Part shown: one piece after another, positions 18,033 through 26,738 of the stretch
Position numbering within the stretch: position 1 is the first letter of the stretch
How the letters are laid out: each line of letters starts with the position of its first letter
Assembly: GCF_003569045.1 (NCBI RefSeq)
Contig: NZ_BFCB01000003.1
Location: forward strand, 1,054,001 to 1,118,000
Direction: 5' to 3'
DNA length: 64,000 nt
DNA from: Aggregatilinea lenta
GTDB taxonomy: Bacteria > Chloroflexota > Anaerolineae > Aggregatilineales > Aggregatilineaceae
Translations under genes and position numbers: made by a program
Notes under the pieces: model-generated
What the model was told of the DNA's origin: nothing
The model's database searches: none
What the model saw: only the letters and a program-made list of their open reading frames with translations

Positions 18033-18058
18033 CCGGCGCCCACCCAGGAGGGCTGCTC

Positions 18059-19006
18059 ATGAAGCGAGTGTTGATCGACTGCGATCCCGGAATCGACGAT
18101 GCGTTGGCTCTCATTCTCGCCGTCAAGTCCGGGGGACTGGCGATTGAGGCCATCACCACCGTCACCGGCAACCTGACGGCGGATCGCTGCTACCGCAACG
18201 TGCTGAAGGTGCTGGCGCTGCTGGGCGCGGACCCGCTCCCGATGGGCCAGGGGCCGCTGAAGCCGCTCATTCGCGCGTTCCCGTCCGACCCGTTTTCGCA
18301 CGGCGCGGACGGGCTTGGAAATACCAACCTGCCGGAGCCGGACCTGCCCGCCAGCATCCCCTACGCGCCGAACGTCATCGTAGAAACGGTCAACCGCCAC
18401 GCGGGTGACATCACGCTGATCGCCACCGGGCCGCTGACCAACGTCGCGCTGGCACTGATGCAAGATCCCGATCTGCCCCAAAAAGTGCAGCAGCTGATCA
18501 TCATCGGCGGCGCGTTCGGCTTCGACCGCAGCGCGGCGCTCAACGCCACGGGCGACAACCCGGTGAGCGAGTGGAACATCTACGTCGATCCCGAAGCGGC
18601 CAAGCTCGTCTTTCACGCCGGGTTCAGGCTGGCGGCGCTCGGCCTGGACGTGGCGACACACCACGACATCAACCTGCTGGAACCGGAGATCGAGCGCCTG
18701 AAAGCCGCCACGACGCCGGAAGCGAAATTCGCGCTGGACATCATCGCCTTCACCACGGGGCGCGGCTTTGGAACCTACACCGCGCTGATCGACTCGACCG
18801 CGATCGCGGCGGCGCTGCACCCGGACCTGTTCGAGTTCGTCCCGATCCACGTGGACGTCGAGACGCAGGGTGAGCTGACGCGCGGCGAAACCGTGACCGA
18901 CATCCGCAACAACTTCCGCTGGACTCATCTCCCCGCCATCGACGCGGCGTGCGGGGCCGACTTCGATGCCTTCCGCGACCTCGTCGTGACGACCCTTTGC
19001 CAGTGA
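18059..19006 (+). CDS. Inosine-uridine preferring nucleoside hydrolase
   Basis: Hydrolyses the N-glycosidic bond of ribonucleosides to ribose and a base. 315 aa, normal for the family. The N-terminal Ca2+ site DCDPGIDDALAL is at residues 6-17. TLIATGPLTNVALAL (about 118-132) and the GGAF/NPVSEWNIYVDPEAA ribose-binding block (about 145-178) follow. TALIDSTAIAAAL (about 243) supplies the late conserved Asp. ATG 18059 is chosen because a perfect AGGAGG lies at 18046-18051; a TTG at 18029 would overlap the GntR stop. Second gene of the plus operon, consistent with riboside catabolism. Confidence 0.93.
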   Translation: MKRVLIDCDPGIDDALALILAVKSGGLAIEAITTVTGNLTADRCYRNVLKVLALLGADPLPMGQGPLKPLIRAFPSDPFSHGADGLGNTNLPEPDLPASIPYAPNVIVETVNRHAGDITLIATGPLTNVALALMQDPDLPQKVQQLIIIGGAFGFDRSAALNATGDNPVSEWNIYVDPEAAKLVFHAGFRLAALGLDVATHHDINLLEPEIERLKAATTPEAKFALDIIAFTTGRGFGTYTALIDSTAIAAALHPDLFEFVPIHVDVETQGELTRGETVTDIRNNFRWTHLPAIDAACGADFDAFRDLVVTTLCQ

Positions 19007-19136
19007 AGCCGGAGCAGGCAAGAAAACAGGCGGTGAACCGGATGACGCCACCAGAAAGGAGAGGCTCTCGCAGGACGATCGTGCGTGCTTGTGTCCCGTT
19101 TTCCCCTCGACAGCCCGCCATAAGGAGATATGCTCG

Positions 19137-20480
19137 ATGAAGACGAAAAAGATAACATTGGTGCTGGTCGCTGTGCTGTTGCTGGGCACGCTGGCCAGCG
19201 GTGCCACCGCCCAGGCGCGTCAGCGCGAGACGATCTCGATGTGGTTCTGGGGCGCTCCCCCAGAGCATCAGGTGACCATGAACGAAGTGCTCGTCGAGCC
19301 GTACAACGCCTCGCAGGACGAGTACGAGCTGGTGATCGAGTTCCGCAACACCGTAGACAACGACATCGCCGTGGCGCTGGCCGCCGGTGAAGGCCCGGAC
19401 ATCGTGTACGGGTCCGGCCCGTCGTTCGTAGCCCCCTACGCCGCTGCTGGCAAGCTGGCATCGATGGATCCGTATTCCGAGCAGTACGGCTGGCAGGATC
19501 GCATCCTGGCCCCGATTTACGAATCGGGCACGGTTAACGGCGAGCTGTACGCACTGCCCAACTCGCTGAACACGCTCGGCATCTTCTATAACAAGGCCGT
19601 GCTCGAAGAATACGGCTGGGAGCCGCCAACCACGATCGAGGACCTGGAAGCGATCATGGATGCCGCGATGGAAGAGGGTCTCTACGCTTCCGTCACCGGC
19701 AACAAGGGCTGGCGGCCCGTTAACGAAAACTACACCTCGCTGTTCCTGACGCATATGGCCGGGCCGGAAGCCGTGTACGAAGCGCTGACCGGCGCGCGCC
19801 CGTGGAACTCGCCCGAAATCGCCGCTGCCGTCGAGAAGTCGGCGGAGTGGTACCAGAAGGGCTATCTGGCCGGGGAAGATTACATCAACCTCAACTTTAA
19901 CGATGCGGTGCAGCTTCTGGCCGCGCACGAATCGCCGTTCTTCATCGGCCCGACGCTGGTCTTCCAGTTTGCGACGCAGTTTTTCAACGAGGAAAGCGGC
20001 AACGTGGACGAACTGGGCTTCATCCCGTTCCCGTCCATCGGCGACCTGCCGTACCCGCTGTATACGCTGGGGACCACCGCTTCGCTGTCGATCAACGGCA
20101 GCTCCGAGCATAAGGACGCCGCCGCGGCCATCATCGACCGTATGATGACGCAGGACTTCCTGGTCCAGATGACCGAGCGTTGGCCCGGTTACTGGGGTGT
20201 GCCGGTGAAGGAACTGGACGTGAACCCCGACGACTTCCAGGGCTTGTCGCGCGAGTATCTCATCGCGATCCAGGACATGATCACCGCCGTCAACGAGGGC
20301 CACTTCGGTTACTTCTCCGCGACCTTCTTCCCGCCCGCGACGCAGCAGGAGTTCATTAACGTCGATACGGTCTGGCTCGACACGGCCTCGGTCGACGAGT
20401 TCCTGACGCGCGTCGACGAGGTCTTCGCCGAGGAGCTTGAGAAACAAATGGTGCCGCCGATCCCCGTGCCGGGTGAATAG
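19137..20480 (+). CDS. Sugar ABC transporter substrate-binding protein (family 1)
   Basis: 447 aa. The signal peptide MKTKKITLVLVAVLLLG is followed by an Ala-rich cleavage region near residue 27 (ATAQARQ) without a lipobox Cys. The mature protein has the family 1 binding-protein layout: ISMWFWGAPPEHQ, AAGEGPDIVYGSGPSFVAPY, NGELYALPNSLNTLGIFYNK and the C-terminal WPGYWGVPVKEL. It captures solute outside the membrane for the two permeases encoded downstream. ATG 19137 follows AAGGAG at 19122-19127; an upstream in-frame start would place 16 residues before the signal peptide. No ATPase gene is in the operon, so a shared MsmX/UgpC-type ATPase must be supplied from elsewhere. Confidence 0.93.
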   Translation: MKTKKITLVLVAVLLLGTLASGATAQARQRETISMWFWGAPPEHQVTMNEVLVEPYNASQDEYELVIEFRNTVDNDIAVALAAGEGPDIVYGSGPSFVAPYAAAGKLASMDPYSEQYGWQDRILAPIYESGTVNGELYALPNSLNTLGIFYNKAVLEEYGWEPPTTIEDLEAIMDAAMEEGLYASVTGNKGWRPVNENYTSLFLTHMAGPEAVYEALTGARPWNSPEIAAAVEKSAEWYQKGYLAGEDYINLNFNDAVQLLAAHESPFFIGPTLVFQFATQFFNEESGNVDELGFIPFPSIGDLPYPLYTLGTTASLSINGSSEHKDAAAAIIDRMMTQDFLVQMTERWPGYWGVPVKELDVNPDDFQGLSREYLIAIQDMITAVNEGHFGYFSATFFPPATQQEFINVDTVWLDTASVDEFLTRVDEVFAEELEKQMVPPIPVPGE

Positions 20481-20512
20481 GGCGGTCGGGCGCTGCACGG
20501 CGCCCGGAACGT

Positions 20513-20568
20513 AACGAACGGAGAGCGCTGTGTGCCGGGTCGTGTGGTCCGGTACACAGCCGTTCGTT
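20513..20568 (+). promoter_or_regulatory. Long two-part hairpin between binding-protein and permease genes
   Basis: The outer stem AACGAACGG (20513-20521) pairs with CCGTTCGTT (20560-20568). The inner stem GCTGTGTGCCGG (20527-20538) pairs with CCGGTACACAGC (20549-20560) with one G-T pair. No T tract follows. Position suggests mRNA 3'-end protection or partial termination raising binding-protein levels. Confidence 0.65.
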
Positions 20569-20602
20569 CAGGCATCCTGGTCGTGTACAAAGGATCTCGT
20601 GT

Positions 20603-21463
20603 ATGAAGTCGCTGCGTTATTACCTGCTGGTGATGCCTGCGCTGCTCTTGAGCCTGTCGATTATCGCCGTTCCCGGCCTGCTGACCGTCTACGTGTCGTT
20701 TACCGACTGGAACGGCGTCTCGCCGCACATGAACTGGATCGGGCTGGGGAACTACCGGAGCATCGTCGACGACAAGGTGTTCTGGCAGGCGCTGACGAAT
20801 AACTTTCGTTGGACGCTGCTGTTCCTGACCATCCCGGTGTTCATCGGCCTGCTGACGGCAATGCTGCTGCTGCGCCGCAAACATGGCCGCACCGCGTACC
20901 AGATTATCTTTCTGTTCCCCTACGTGCTGGCCCCCGTCACCAACGCGATCCTGTGGCTGAATATCATGTTGAATCCGCTGACGGGTGTGGTGGGCTATTT
21001 GCGTGATTACGGCTTCCCGCTGCGCTCGCCGCTGGGTAACCTCGACACCGCGCTGTACACCGTCGCTACGGTGGATATCTGGCACTACTGGGGCTTTCTG
21101 ACGATTGTGTACCTCGCCGCGCTGCGCCAGACGCCGCAGGAACTGGTCGAAGCGGCGCGGGTGGAGGGCGCGAACGGCTGGCAGTTGTTCCGGCATATTT
21201 ATCTGCCTTCGATCCGGCCCACCGTGCAGTTGATGTTCGTCATGATCATCATCTTCTCGTTCCTGACGTTCGACTATATTTACCTGCTGACGGGCGGCGG
21301 CCCCGCCCACGCGACGGAAATGTTGAGTACCTACGCCTACACCTTCGCCTTCCTGACGTTCCAGTTCGGCAAAGCGTCGGCGGTGGGGCTGGTGATGAGC
21401 CTGTTCGGGCTGTCGGCTTCCTTCCTGTACGTCTGGCTCAGTCGAAAGGACATTGGCGCATGA
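20603..21463 (+). CDS. Sugar ABC transporter permease (MalF/UgpA type)
   Basis: 286 aa, six predicted membrane helices beginning with YYLLVMPALLLSLSIIAVPG. The inner-membrane EAA loop is visible as LVEAARVEGANGWQLFRHIYLP (about residue 175; E-A-A-x-x-x-G), which docks to the ATPase. It forms the membrane channel with the following gene, whose start overlaps its stop by 4 nt (ATGA), indicating translational coupling. It lies downstream of the family 1 binding protein and belongs to the GntR-controlled operon. Confidence 0.93.
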   Translation: MKSLRYYLLVMPALLLSLSIIAVPGLLTVYVSFTDWNGVSPHMNWIGLGNYRSIVDDKVFWQALTNNFRWTLLFLTIPVFIGLLTAMLLLRRKHGRTAYQIIFLFPYVLAPVTNAILWLNIMLNPLTGVVGYLRDYGFPLRSPLGNLDTALYTVATVDIWHYWGFLTIVYLAALRQTPQELVEAARVEGANGWQLFRHIYLPSIRPTVQLMFVMIIIFSFLTFDYIYLLTGGGPAHATEMLSTYAYTFAFLTFQFGKASAVGLVMSLFGLSASFLYVWLSRKDIGA

Positions 21464-22296
21464 GAGTCCGCCTGTCACAAGGGATCGGAGGCACGGCGGC
21501 GCACCTGATCCTGATCCTGTTCGCGATCACGGCGCTGTTCCCGCTGTCGCTGGTGGCGGTCAACAGCGTCAAGACGCACCGCGAAATCGTCAAGAATCCG
21601 CTGGCGCTGCCGCAGACGCTCGACTGGGAGAACTATTCTGAAGCGTGGGAGTTCGGACATTTCCAGCAGGGTTTCGTCAACAGTATCAAGCTGTCGGGCA
21701 CGGCGATCCTGACGGTGCTGGTGTGTTCGTCGCTGGCCGGATACGTGCTAGCGGGCAAGAAGATCAGGACGTGGCCGCTGATCATGATTTATTTCATGGT
21801 CGCCATGACCGTGCCGATCCAGTTATTCATGTTCCCGCTGTACTACGTCTTCGCCCGGCTGCATTTGCTCGGCAACGTGTACGCGGTCGGGGTGGTGCTG
21901 GCCGCGCTGAACCTGCCGCTGGCGGTGTTTCTGATGCGGTCGTTTTTCCTGAACGTGCCGGTCGAATTGGAAGAAGCCGCCATGATCGACGGGGCCGGGA
22001 CGCTGCAACTGCTGCTGCGTGTCATGCTGCCGCTGGTGTCGCCGGGCATGATCACCGTCGCGGTGATCGTGGGCTTGCAGTCGTGGAACGAGTACCTGAT
22101 CACCTCGACGTTTTTGCAGGGGCAGTCGAACTTCACCGCGACATTGGGCTTCCTGTCGATGAACGGCACGTATACCGTCGATCAGGGGCTGATGATGGCC
22201 GCCGCCGTGATCATGATCGGCCCGGTGATCGTGTTTTTCGTCGCGGTGCAGCGCTATTTCATCGATGGCCTGGTCAGCGGTGCGTTGAAGGGGTAG
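21460..22296 (+). CDS. Sugar ABC transporter permease (MalG/UgpE type)
   Basis: 278 aa, six predicted membrane helices. The second-permease pattern is clear: an N-terminal periplasmic segment with VNSVKTHREIVKNP, the EAA loop LEEAAMIDGAGTLQLLLRV (about residue 170), and the C-terminal ending QRYFIDGLVSGALKG typical of MalG-like proteins. It pairs with the preceding permease. The next gene, an ADP-ribosylglycohydrolase homologue, starts 7 nt after its stop. Confidence 0.93.
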   Translation: MRVRLSQGIGGTAAHLILILFAITALFPLSLVAVNSVKTHREIVKNPLALPQTLDWENYSEAWEFGHFQQGFVNSIKLSGTAILTVLVCSSLAGYVLAGKKIRTWPLIMIYFMVAMTVPIQLFMFPLYYVFARLHLLGNVYAVGVVLAALNLPLAVFLMRSFFLNVPVELEEAAMIDGAGTLQLLLRVMLPLVSPGMITVAVIVGLQSWNEYLITSTFLQGQSNFTATLGFLSMNGTYTVDQGLMMAAAVIMIGPVIVFFVAVQRYFIDGLVSGALKG

Positions 22297-22303
22297 AGAA
22301 GCG

Positions 22304-24421
22304 ATGCCGGTTGCGCAGTATCAAGAGCGGATTTATGCGGGCGTGTTGGGCAAGATCATCGGCGTATACCTGGGGCGCGCCGTCGAGGGCTGGAGCTACG
22401 AGGCGATCCGGTCGCGCTTCGGCACGGTGGATTTTTACGTCAACGAGCATATCGGCATGCCGCTGATCGTGCCCGACGATGACATCTCCGGCACGTTCGT
22501 GTTTTATCGCGCCCTGGCCGATAACGCCTATCCCGCCGCCATCACCGCGCGGCAGGTGGGCGAAACGTGGCTGAACTACGTCATCGAGGACAAGACGATC
22601 CTGTGGTGGGGCGGTCTGAGCCGTTCCACCGAGCACACCGCGTTTTTGCGCCTGAAGGCGGGCATTCCCGCGCCGCAGAGCGGATCGATCGCGCTCAACG
22701 GGCAGTCGATGGCGGAGCAGATCGGCGCAGAGATCTTCGTCGATACGTGGGCAATGGTCAACCCCGGCGACCCGGAACGCGCCGTTGCGATGGCGCGCGA
22801 GGCCGCGTCGGTCAGCCACGACGGGTTGGCAGTCGAGGCGGCGTGCGTGCTGGCGGCGATGGAAGCGCTGGCCTTTGACGAGCCGCGTCTGGACGTGCTG
22901 ATCGAGCAGGGACTCAGCATGACGTCCGATGCGCGTCTGCTGCGCATGGCGGGCGACGTGATCGACGTCTGCGCCAAAACGGACGACTGGCGCGCCGCGC
23001 GCGACTGGATCGCGCAGCACCACGGCTACGAACGCTATCCCGGCAACTGCCCGATGGCGACCAATCACCTCGCGGTGTTGATGGCGCTGATGATGGGCGG
23101 CGACGACTTCCAGCACAGCATCATGATCGCGGCGTCGGCGGGCTGGGATACGGACTGCAACGCGGGCAACGTCGGCTGCCTGAACGCGATCCGGCTGGGC
23201 CTGCCCGCGCTGGACGCCGGGGCGGATCTGCGCAAGCCCGTGGGGGACCGGATGCTGGTGGTCAGTGCCGATGGTGGCGAGTGTTTCACGGACGCCGTGA
23301 TCGAGGCGCGCAAGATCGTGCACGCGGCGGCAGCGCTGCGCGGGGAGACGGTCGAGCTGCCTTCTGCGCGCTACGCCTTCGAGTATGCGGGATCGATGCA
23401 GGGCTTCGCCATTCATCCGACGCCCGTACTGGGGCAGGCGGTGACGCGCGTCGAAAACGCGCTTGGGCCGACAGGCGAAGCCGGGCTGTTGATCCTCTAC
23501 GAAGGGCTTGCGCCGGGCGCGCGCGGGACCGTCTCGGCGCAGACGTTTGTGGATCCGGAGCCGAAGGGCGTCAAGGGCACCAGCTACTTCGAGGTGATCG
23601 CCAGCCCGACGCTCTACCCAACGCAGACCGTGCGCGCCACGATCAAGACCTTCGATGAGGTGAATCCGGCGCTGGCGTTCTTCGTCGATTATTACGACGA
23701 AAACGACGAGATCGCCACGCTGACCGGCGAAGCGTTTGCGCTGGCGAACGGGATCAATGACCTGGAATGGACCGTACCCGACACGGGCGGCCACCCGATC
23801 TATCGCCTGGGCCTCATGCTGAGCGCCGCGCGCAGGCTCGACGGGGCAGTTGCGCTGTTGAGCCTGGATTGGTCCGGCGCGCCGGAACGCTTCGTCATGG
23901 GGCGCTCGATGGAGCTGTCACCGTCGCTGACGCCGTGGACGACCGTGACGACCTGGATGAACGGCTTCGTCAGCTCGGCGCGCAACCTCGCGCCGGACTA
24001 CACCACGACGCTCTCACTCTCGCATCCGACCGAAAACGGCGTGATCACGACCGGCACGCGCGACTGGGCGGACTACGAGGTCGCCTCGACGATCACGTTT
24101 TTGCAGCAGCGTGCGGCGGGACTCGTGGCGCGCGCCAGGGGACACCGGCGCTACTACGCGGCGGCGATTCGCGACGGGCAGGCCGTGATCCTCAAGCGCC
24201 GGGACGGCGAGGTGAGCACGCTGGCCGCCGGGCCGCAGGGCTACGCCGTGGACGAGACGCACGCGCTGGCGCTGCGCGTTCAGGGGGACCGGCTGGTGAT
24301 GCTCGTGGACGGGCAGCAGGTCGCGGAAGCGGTGGACGGCGAGTACCCGTTTGGCGGGGCGGGTTTCGTGGTGGACGAGGGTGGCATCCTGTGCGACGGC
24401 TTCAGTGTCGCGCGGATCTGA
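22304..24421 (+). CDS. ADP-ribosylglycohydrolase-family protein with added C-terminal beta domain (copy 1)
   Basis: 705 aa. Residues 1-370 match the ARH fold: AGVLGKIIGVYLGRAVEGW (12-30), the first acidic metal cluster PDDDISGT (57-64), VSHDGLAVEAACVLAAMEAL (about 168-187), and the second metal motif WDTDCNAGNVGCLN (about 281-294), corresponding to the D-x-D-T region of ARH enzymes. Residues 400-705 form an extra domain (TVRATIKTFDEVNP, DLEWTVPDTGGHPI, a C-terminal LamG-like stretch GHRRYYAAAIRDGQ), probably carbohydrate or ligand binding. ARH enzymes hydrolyse N- or O-glycosidic bonds to ADP-ribose; the operon suggests an imported glycoside instead. No signal peptide, so cytoplasmic. Confidence 0.85.
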   Translation: MPVAQYQERIYAGVLGKIIGVYLGRAVEGWSYEAIRSRFGTVDFYVNEHIGMPLIVPDDDISGTFVFYRALADNAYPAAITARQVGETWLNYVIEDKTILWWGGLSRSTEHTAFLRLKAGIPAPQSGSIALNGQSMAEQIGAEIFVDTWAMVNPGDPERAVAMAREAASVSHDGLAVEAACVLAAMEALAFDEPRLDVLIEQGLSMTSDARLLRMAGDVIDVCAKTDDWRAARDWIAQHHGYERYPGNCPMATNHLAVLMALMMGGDDFQHSIMIAASAGWDTDCNAGNVGCLNAIRLGLPALDAGADLRKPVGDRMLVVSADGGECFTDAVIEARKIVHAAAALRGETVELPSARYAFEYAGSMQGFAIHPTPVLGQAVTRVENALGPTGEAGLLILYEGLAPGARGTVSAQTFVDPEPKGVKGTSYFEVIASPTLYPTQTVRATIKTFDEVNPALAFFVDYYDENDEIATLTGEAFALANGINDLEWTVPDTGGHPIYRLGLMLSAARRLDGAVALLSLDWSGAPERFVMGRSMELSPSLTPWTTVTTWMNGFVSSARNLAPDYTTTLSLSHPTENGVITTGTRDWADYEVASTITFLQQRAAGLVARARGHRRYYAAAIRDGQAVILKRRDGEVSTLAAGPQGYAVDETHALALRVQGDRLVMLVDGQQVAEAVDGEYPFGGAGFVVDEGGILCDGFSVARI

Positions 24422-24444
24422 CGGAATCGATGGAGACGGGATAC

Positions 24445-26547
24445 ATGGGTATCGAACGTTACGCCGCGCAGATGTACGCGGGCGTGCTGGGCAAGATGAT
24501 CGGGGTCTACCTGGGCCGTCCGGTCGAGGGCTGGTCCTACGAAAAGATTCAGGAAGTCTTCGGTGAAGTCGATTATTACGTGCACGACCGCATCGGCGCG
24601 CCGCTGGTGGTGGCCGACGACGATCTCTCCGGCACGTTCGGGTTTTTCCGCGCGCTGGAAGACAACGGCTATCCGGCGGATCTGACCCCGCAGCAGGTTG
24701 GGCAGACGTGGCTGAACTACATCATCGAGGACAAGACGATCCTGTGGTGGGGCGGGCTGGGGCGCTCGACCGAGCACACCGCCTATTTGCGGCTGAAGGA
24801 CGGCGTCCCCGCGCCGCGCAGCGGCTCGATTGAACTGAACGGCCCGACCATCGCGCAGCAGATCGGCGCACAGATCTTCATGGACGCGTTTGCGATGACC
24901 TCGCCCGGCGACCCCGACCGCGCGGTGGCGCTGGTGCGCGCGGCGGCGTCGGTCAGCCACGACGGGATCGCGGTCGAGGCGGCGTGTTTCCTGGCGGCCA
25001 TGGAAGCGCTGGCATTCGACGTGCGCCCGCTGGACGATCTGATAGAGGGCGCGCTGCCCTACGTAACCTCGGCCACGCTGAAGAAATTGATCGATGACGT
25101 GCGCATGATCTGCGCGCAGGAATCCGACTGGCGCGCCGTGCGCGCGTGGCTCGATCCGCGTTACGGTTACGGCGTATGTCCCGGTCCATGCCACATCATC
25201 CCCAATCACGCAATGGTGCTCAGCGCGCTGCTGCTGGGCGGCGACGACTTCCAGTGCAGCGTCACGATCGGGGCATCGGCGGCATGGGATACCGACTGCA
25301 ACGCGGGCAACGTCGGCTGCCTGAACGGCATCCGGCTGGGGCTGGAGGGGCTGCGCGGCGGGGCGGATTTTCGCGCGCCGGTCGCGGATCTGCTCTACGT
25401 GGTGACGGCGGACGGCGGCTCGTGCGTGACGGACGCCGTGCAGCAGACCAACGGCATCGCGCGCGCGGCGGCAGCGCTGAACGGCGAGCCGGTTCCCGAA
25501 CGCGGGCCGCGCTACAGCTTCGACTACCCCGGCTCCACGCAGGGTTTCGTGCCGTGCCCGTACGGCAGCGCGCCCTATCCTGTGGCGCGTGTCGGCAACC
25601 TGAACGAGACTTCGGACGAGAACGGGCTGGTGGTGGCGTACCATGCGCTGGCGCAGGGCGTGACGTGCCAGGTGTCCACGCCTACATTCCTTGATTTCAG
25701 CGTGCTGGCGAACAACTTCGCCACGATCGCCAGTCCGACGCTGTACGCGACGCAAACCGTGCGGGCGCACGTCAAGGCGTTCGCGGATGTGAACCCGCGC
25801 CTGCGGTTTTACGTGCTGTACTACGACTCCGATAACGAAGTCGGCCGTATGGCGGGCGATCTGTTCGATCTGGCGCGCGGTGTGAACGCGCTCGAATGGA
25901 CCGTGCCCGATACGGGCGGCATGCCGATCTTCCGGCTGGGGATCGAGCTGGTCGCCGACCGGCGGCTGGACGGGCGGATCGGCCTGCTCGACCTGGACTG
26001 GGACGGCGCGCCCGCTGCGTTTGCGCAGCAGGGCATGCTGATGACGTCGATCTGGAACCTCGCGCCCTACTGGTTGCAGGCGTGGGTGAGTTCGGCGCGG
26101 CAGTTCGCACCCGACTTCACCTATACCTACTGCATCTCGCACACGGTAGACAACGGCGTGGTCACGCTGGGCACGCAGGACTGGGCCGATTACAGCGTGG
26201 AGAGTGGTATTGCGTTCAGCCTGCACGAAGCAGGCGGTCTGGTCCTGCGCAGCAAGGGCCACCGGCGCTACTACGCCGCGCTGCTGTCCGGCGGCACGAC
26301 CGCGTCGATCATCGCCCGGCGCGATGATGTGGTCGAAACGCTGGCGTCGGTGCCGTTTCCGTACGAGATGGATCGCGTCTATGCCCTGCGATTTGACGCG
26401 CAGGGCGACGCGCTGGCGCTGTCGATTGACGGCGCACGCGTGCTGGAAACGCGCGATCCTGAGGGGCGGCACGCGCACGGCGGAGCCGGGTTCGTCGTCG
26501 AGCGCGGCACGATCCTCGCGGACGGCTTCCGGGTCGCCGCGCTCTGA
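24445..26547 (+). CDS. ADP-ribosylglycohydrolase-family protein, tandem paralogue (copy 2)
   Basis: 700 aa, a paralogue of the preceding gene along its whole length: same N-terminal AGVLGKMIGVYLGRPVEGW, VADDDLSGT metal cluster, VSHDGIAVEAACFLAAMEAL and AWDTDCNAGNVGCLNGIRLG. The same C-terminal beta region is present (NALEWTVPDTGGMPIFRLG, GHRRYYAALLSGGT). ATG 24445 is chosen because it gives exactly the same 11-residue lead to AGVLGK as copy 1; GGAG lies about 9 nt upstream, and an in-frame ATG at 24430 is the alternative. Last gene of the plus operon; the gap to copy 1 is 23 nt. The two copies may act on different anomers or glycosides, or form a heteromer; this is inference. Confidence 0.85.
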   Translation: MGIERYAAQMYAGVLGKMIGVYLGRPVEGWSYEKIQEVFGEVDYYVHDRIGAPLVVADDDLSGTFGFFRALEDNGYPADLTPQQVGQTWLNYIIEDKTILWWGGLGRSTEHTAYLRLKDGVPAPRSGSIELNGPTIAQQIGAQIFMDAFAMTSPGDPDRAVALVRAAASVSHDGIAVEAACFLAAMEALAFDVRPLDDLIEGALPYVTSATLKKLIDDVRMICAQESDWRAVRAWLDPRYGYGVCPGPCHIIPNHAMVLSALLLGGDDFQCSVTIGASAAWDTDCNAGNVGCLNGIRLGLEGLRGGADFRAPVADLLYVVTADGGSCVTDAVQQTNGIARAAAALNGEPVPERGPRYSFDYPGSTQGFVPCPYGSAPYPVARVGNLNETSDENGLVVAYHALAQGVTCQVSTPTFLDFSVLANNFATIASPTLYATQTVRAHVKAFADVNPRLRFYVLYYDSDNEVGRMAGDLFDLARGVNALEWTVPDTGGMPIFRLGIELVADRRLDGRIGLLDLDWDGAPAAFAQQGMLMTSIWNLAPYWLQAWVSSARQFAPDFTYTYCISHTVDNGVVTLGTQDWADYSVESGIAFSLHEAGGLVLRSKGHRRYYAALLSGGTTASIIARRDDVVETLASVPFPYEMDRVYALRFDAQGDALALSIDGARVLETRDPEGRHAHGGAGFVVERGTILADGFRVAAL

Positions 26548-26623
26548 CGGCCCTGCAGCAGGGCGCCAGAGCGTGTCTGCACTCTCACGCCATTACCGGC
26601 CAAAGAGTGTTATGTCCAAGAGC

Positions 26624-26695
26624 ACCTCACCCCTTAACCCGCTCTCCAATCCGATTGGAGAGCGGGTTAAGGGGCGTCAGCGAGTGGGGTGAGAT
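26624..26695. repeat. 21-bp perfect palindromic element in CTCACCCC-type repeat; probable bidirectional terminator
   Basis: Left arm 26630-26650 and right arm 26654-26674 are exact 21-nt reverse complements (CCCCTTAACCCGCTCTCCAAT on the left, given as CCCCTTAACC plus CGCTCTCCAAT) with a CCG loop, flanked by CCTCACCCC and GGGGTGAG. It sits between convergent genes, so it can terminate both. Related elements occur near 35917 and 56528, pointing to a dispersed family. Confidence 0.75.
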
Positions 26696-26738
26696 TTCTT
26701 CCGCGCCCCTACTCGCTCAACAGGTGCATCCCCAGCGT

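Noticed and set aside
24280-26478. 732-codon minus-strand open frame opposite the second ARH gene
   Set aside because: Antisense shadow of a gene with intact catalytic motifs; Arg/His-rich composition.
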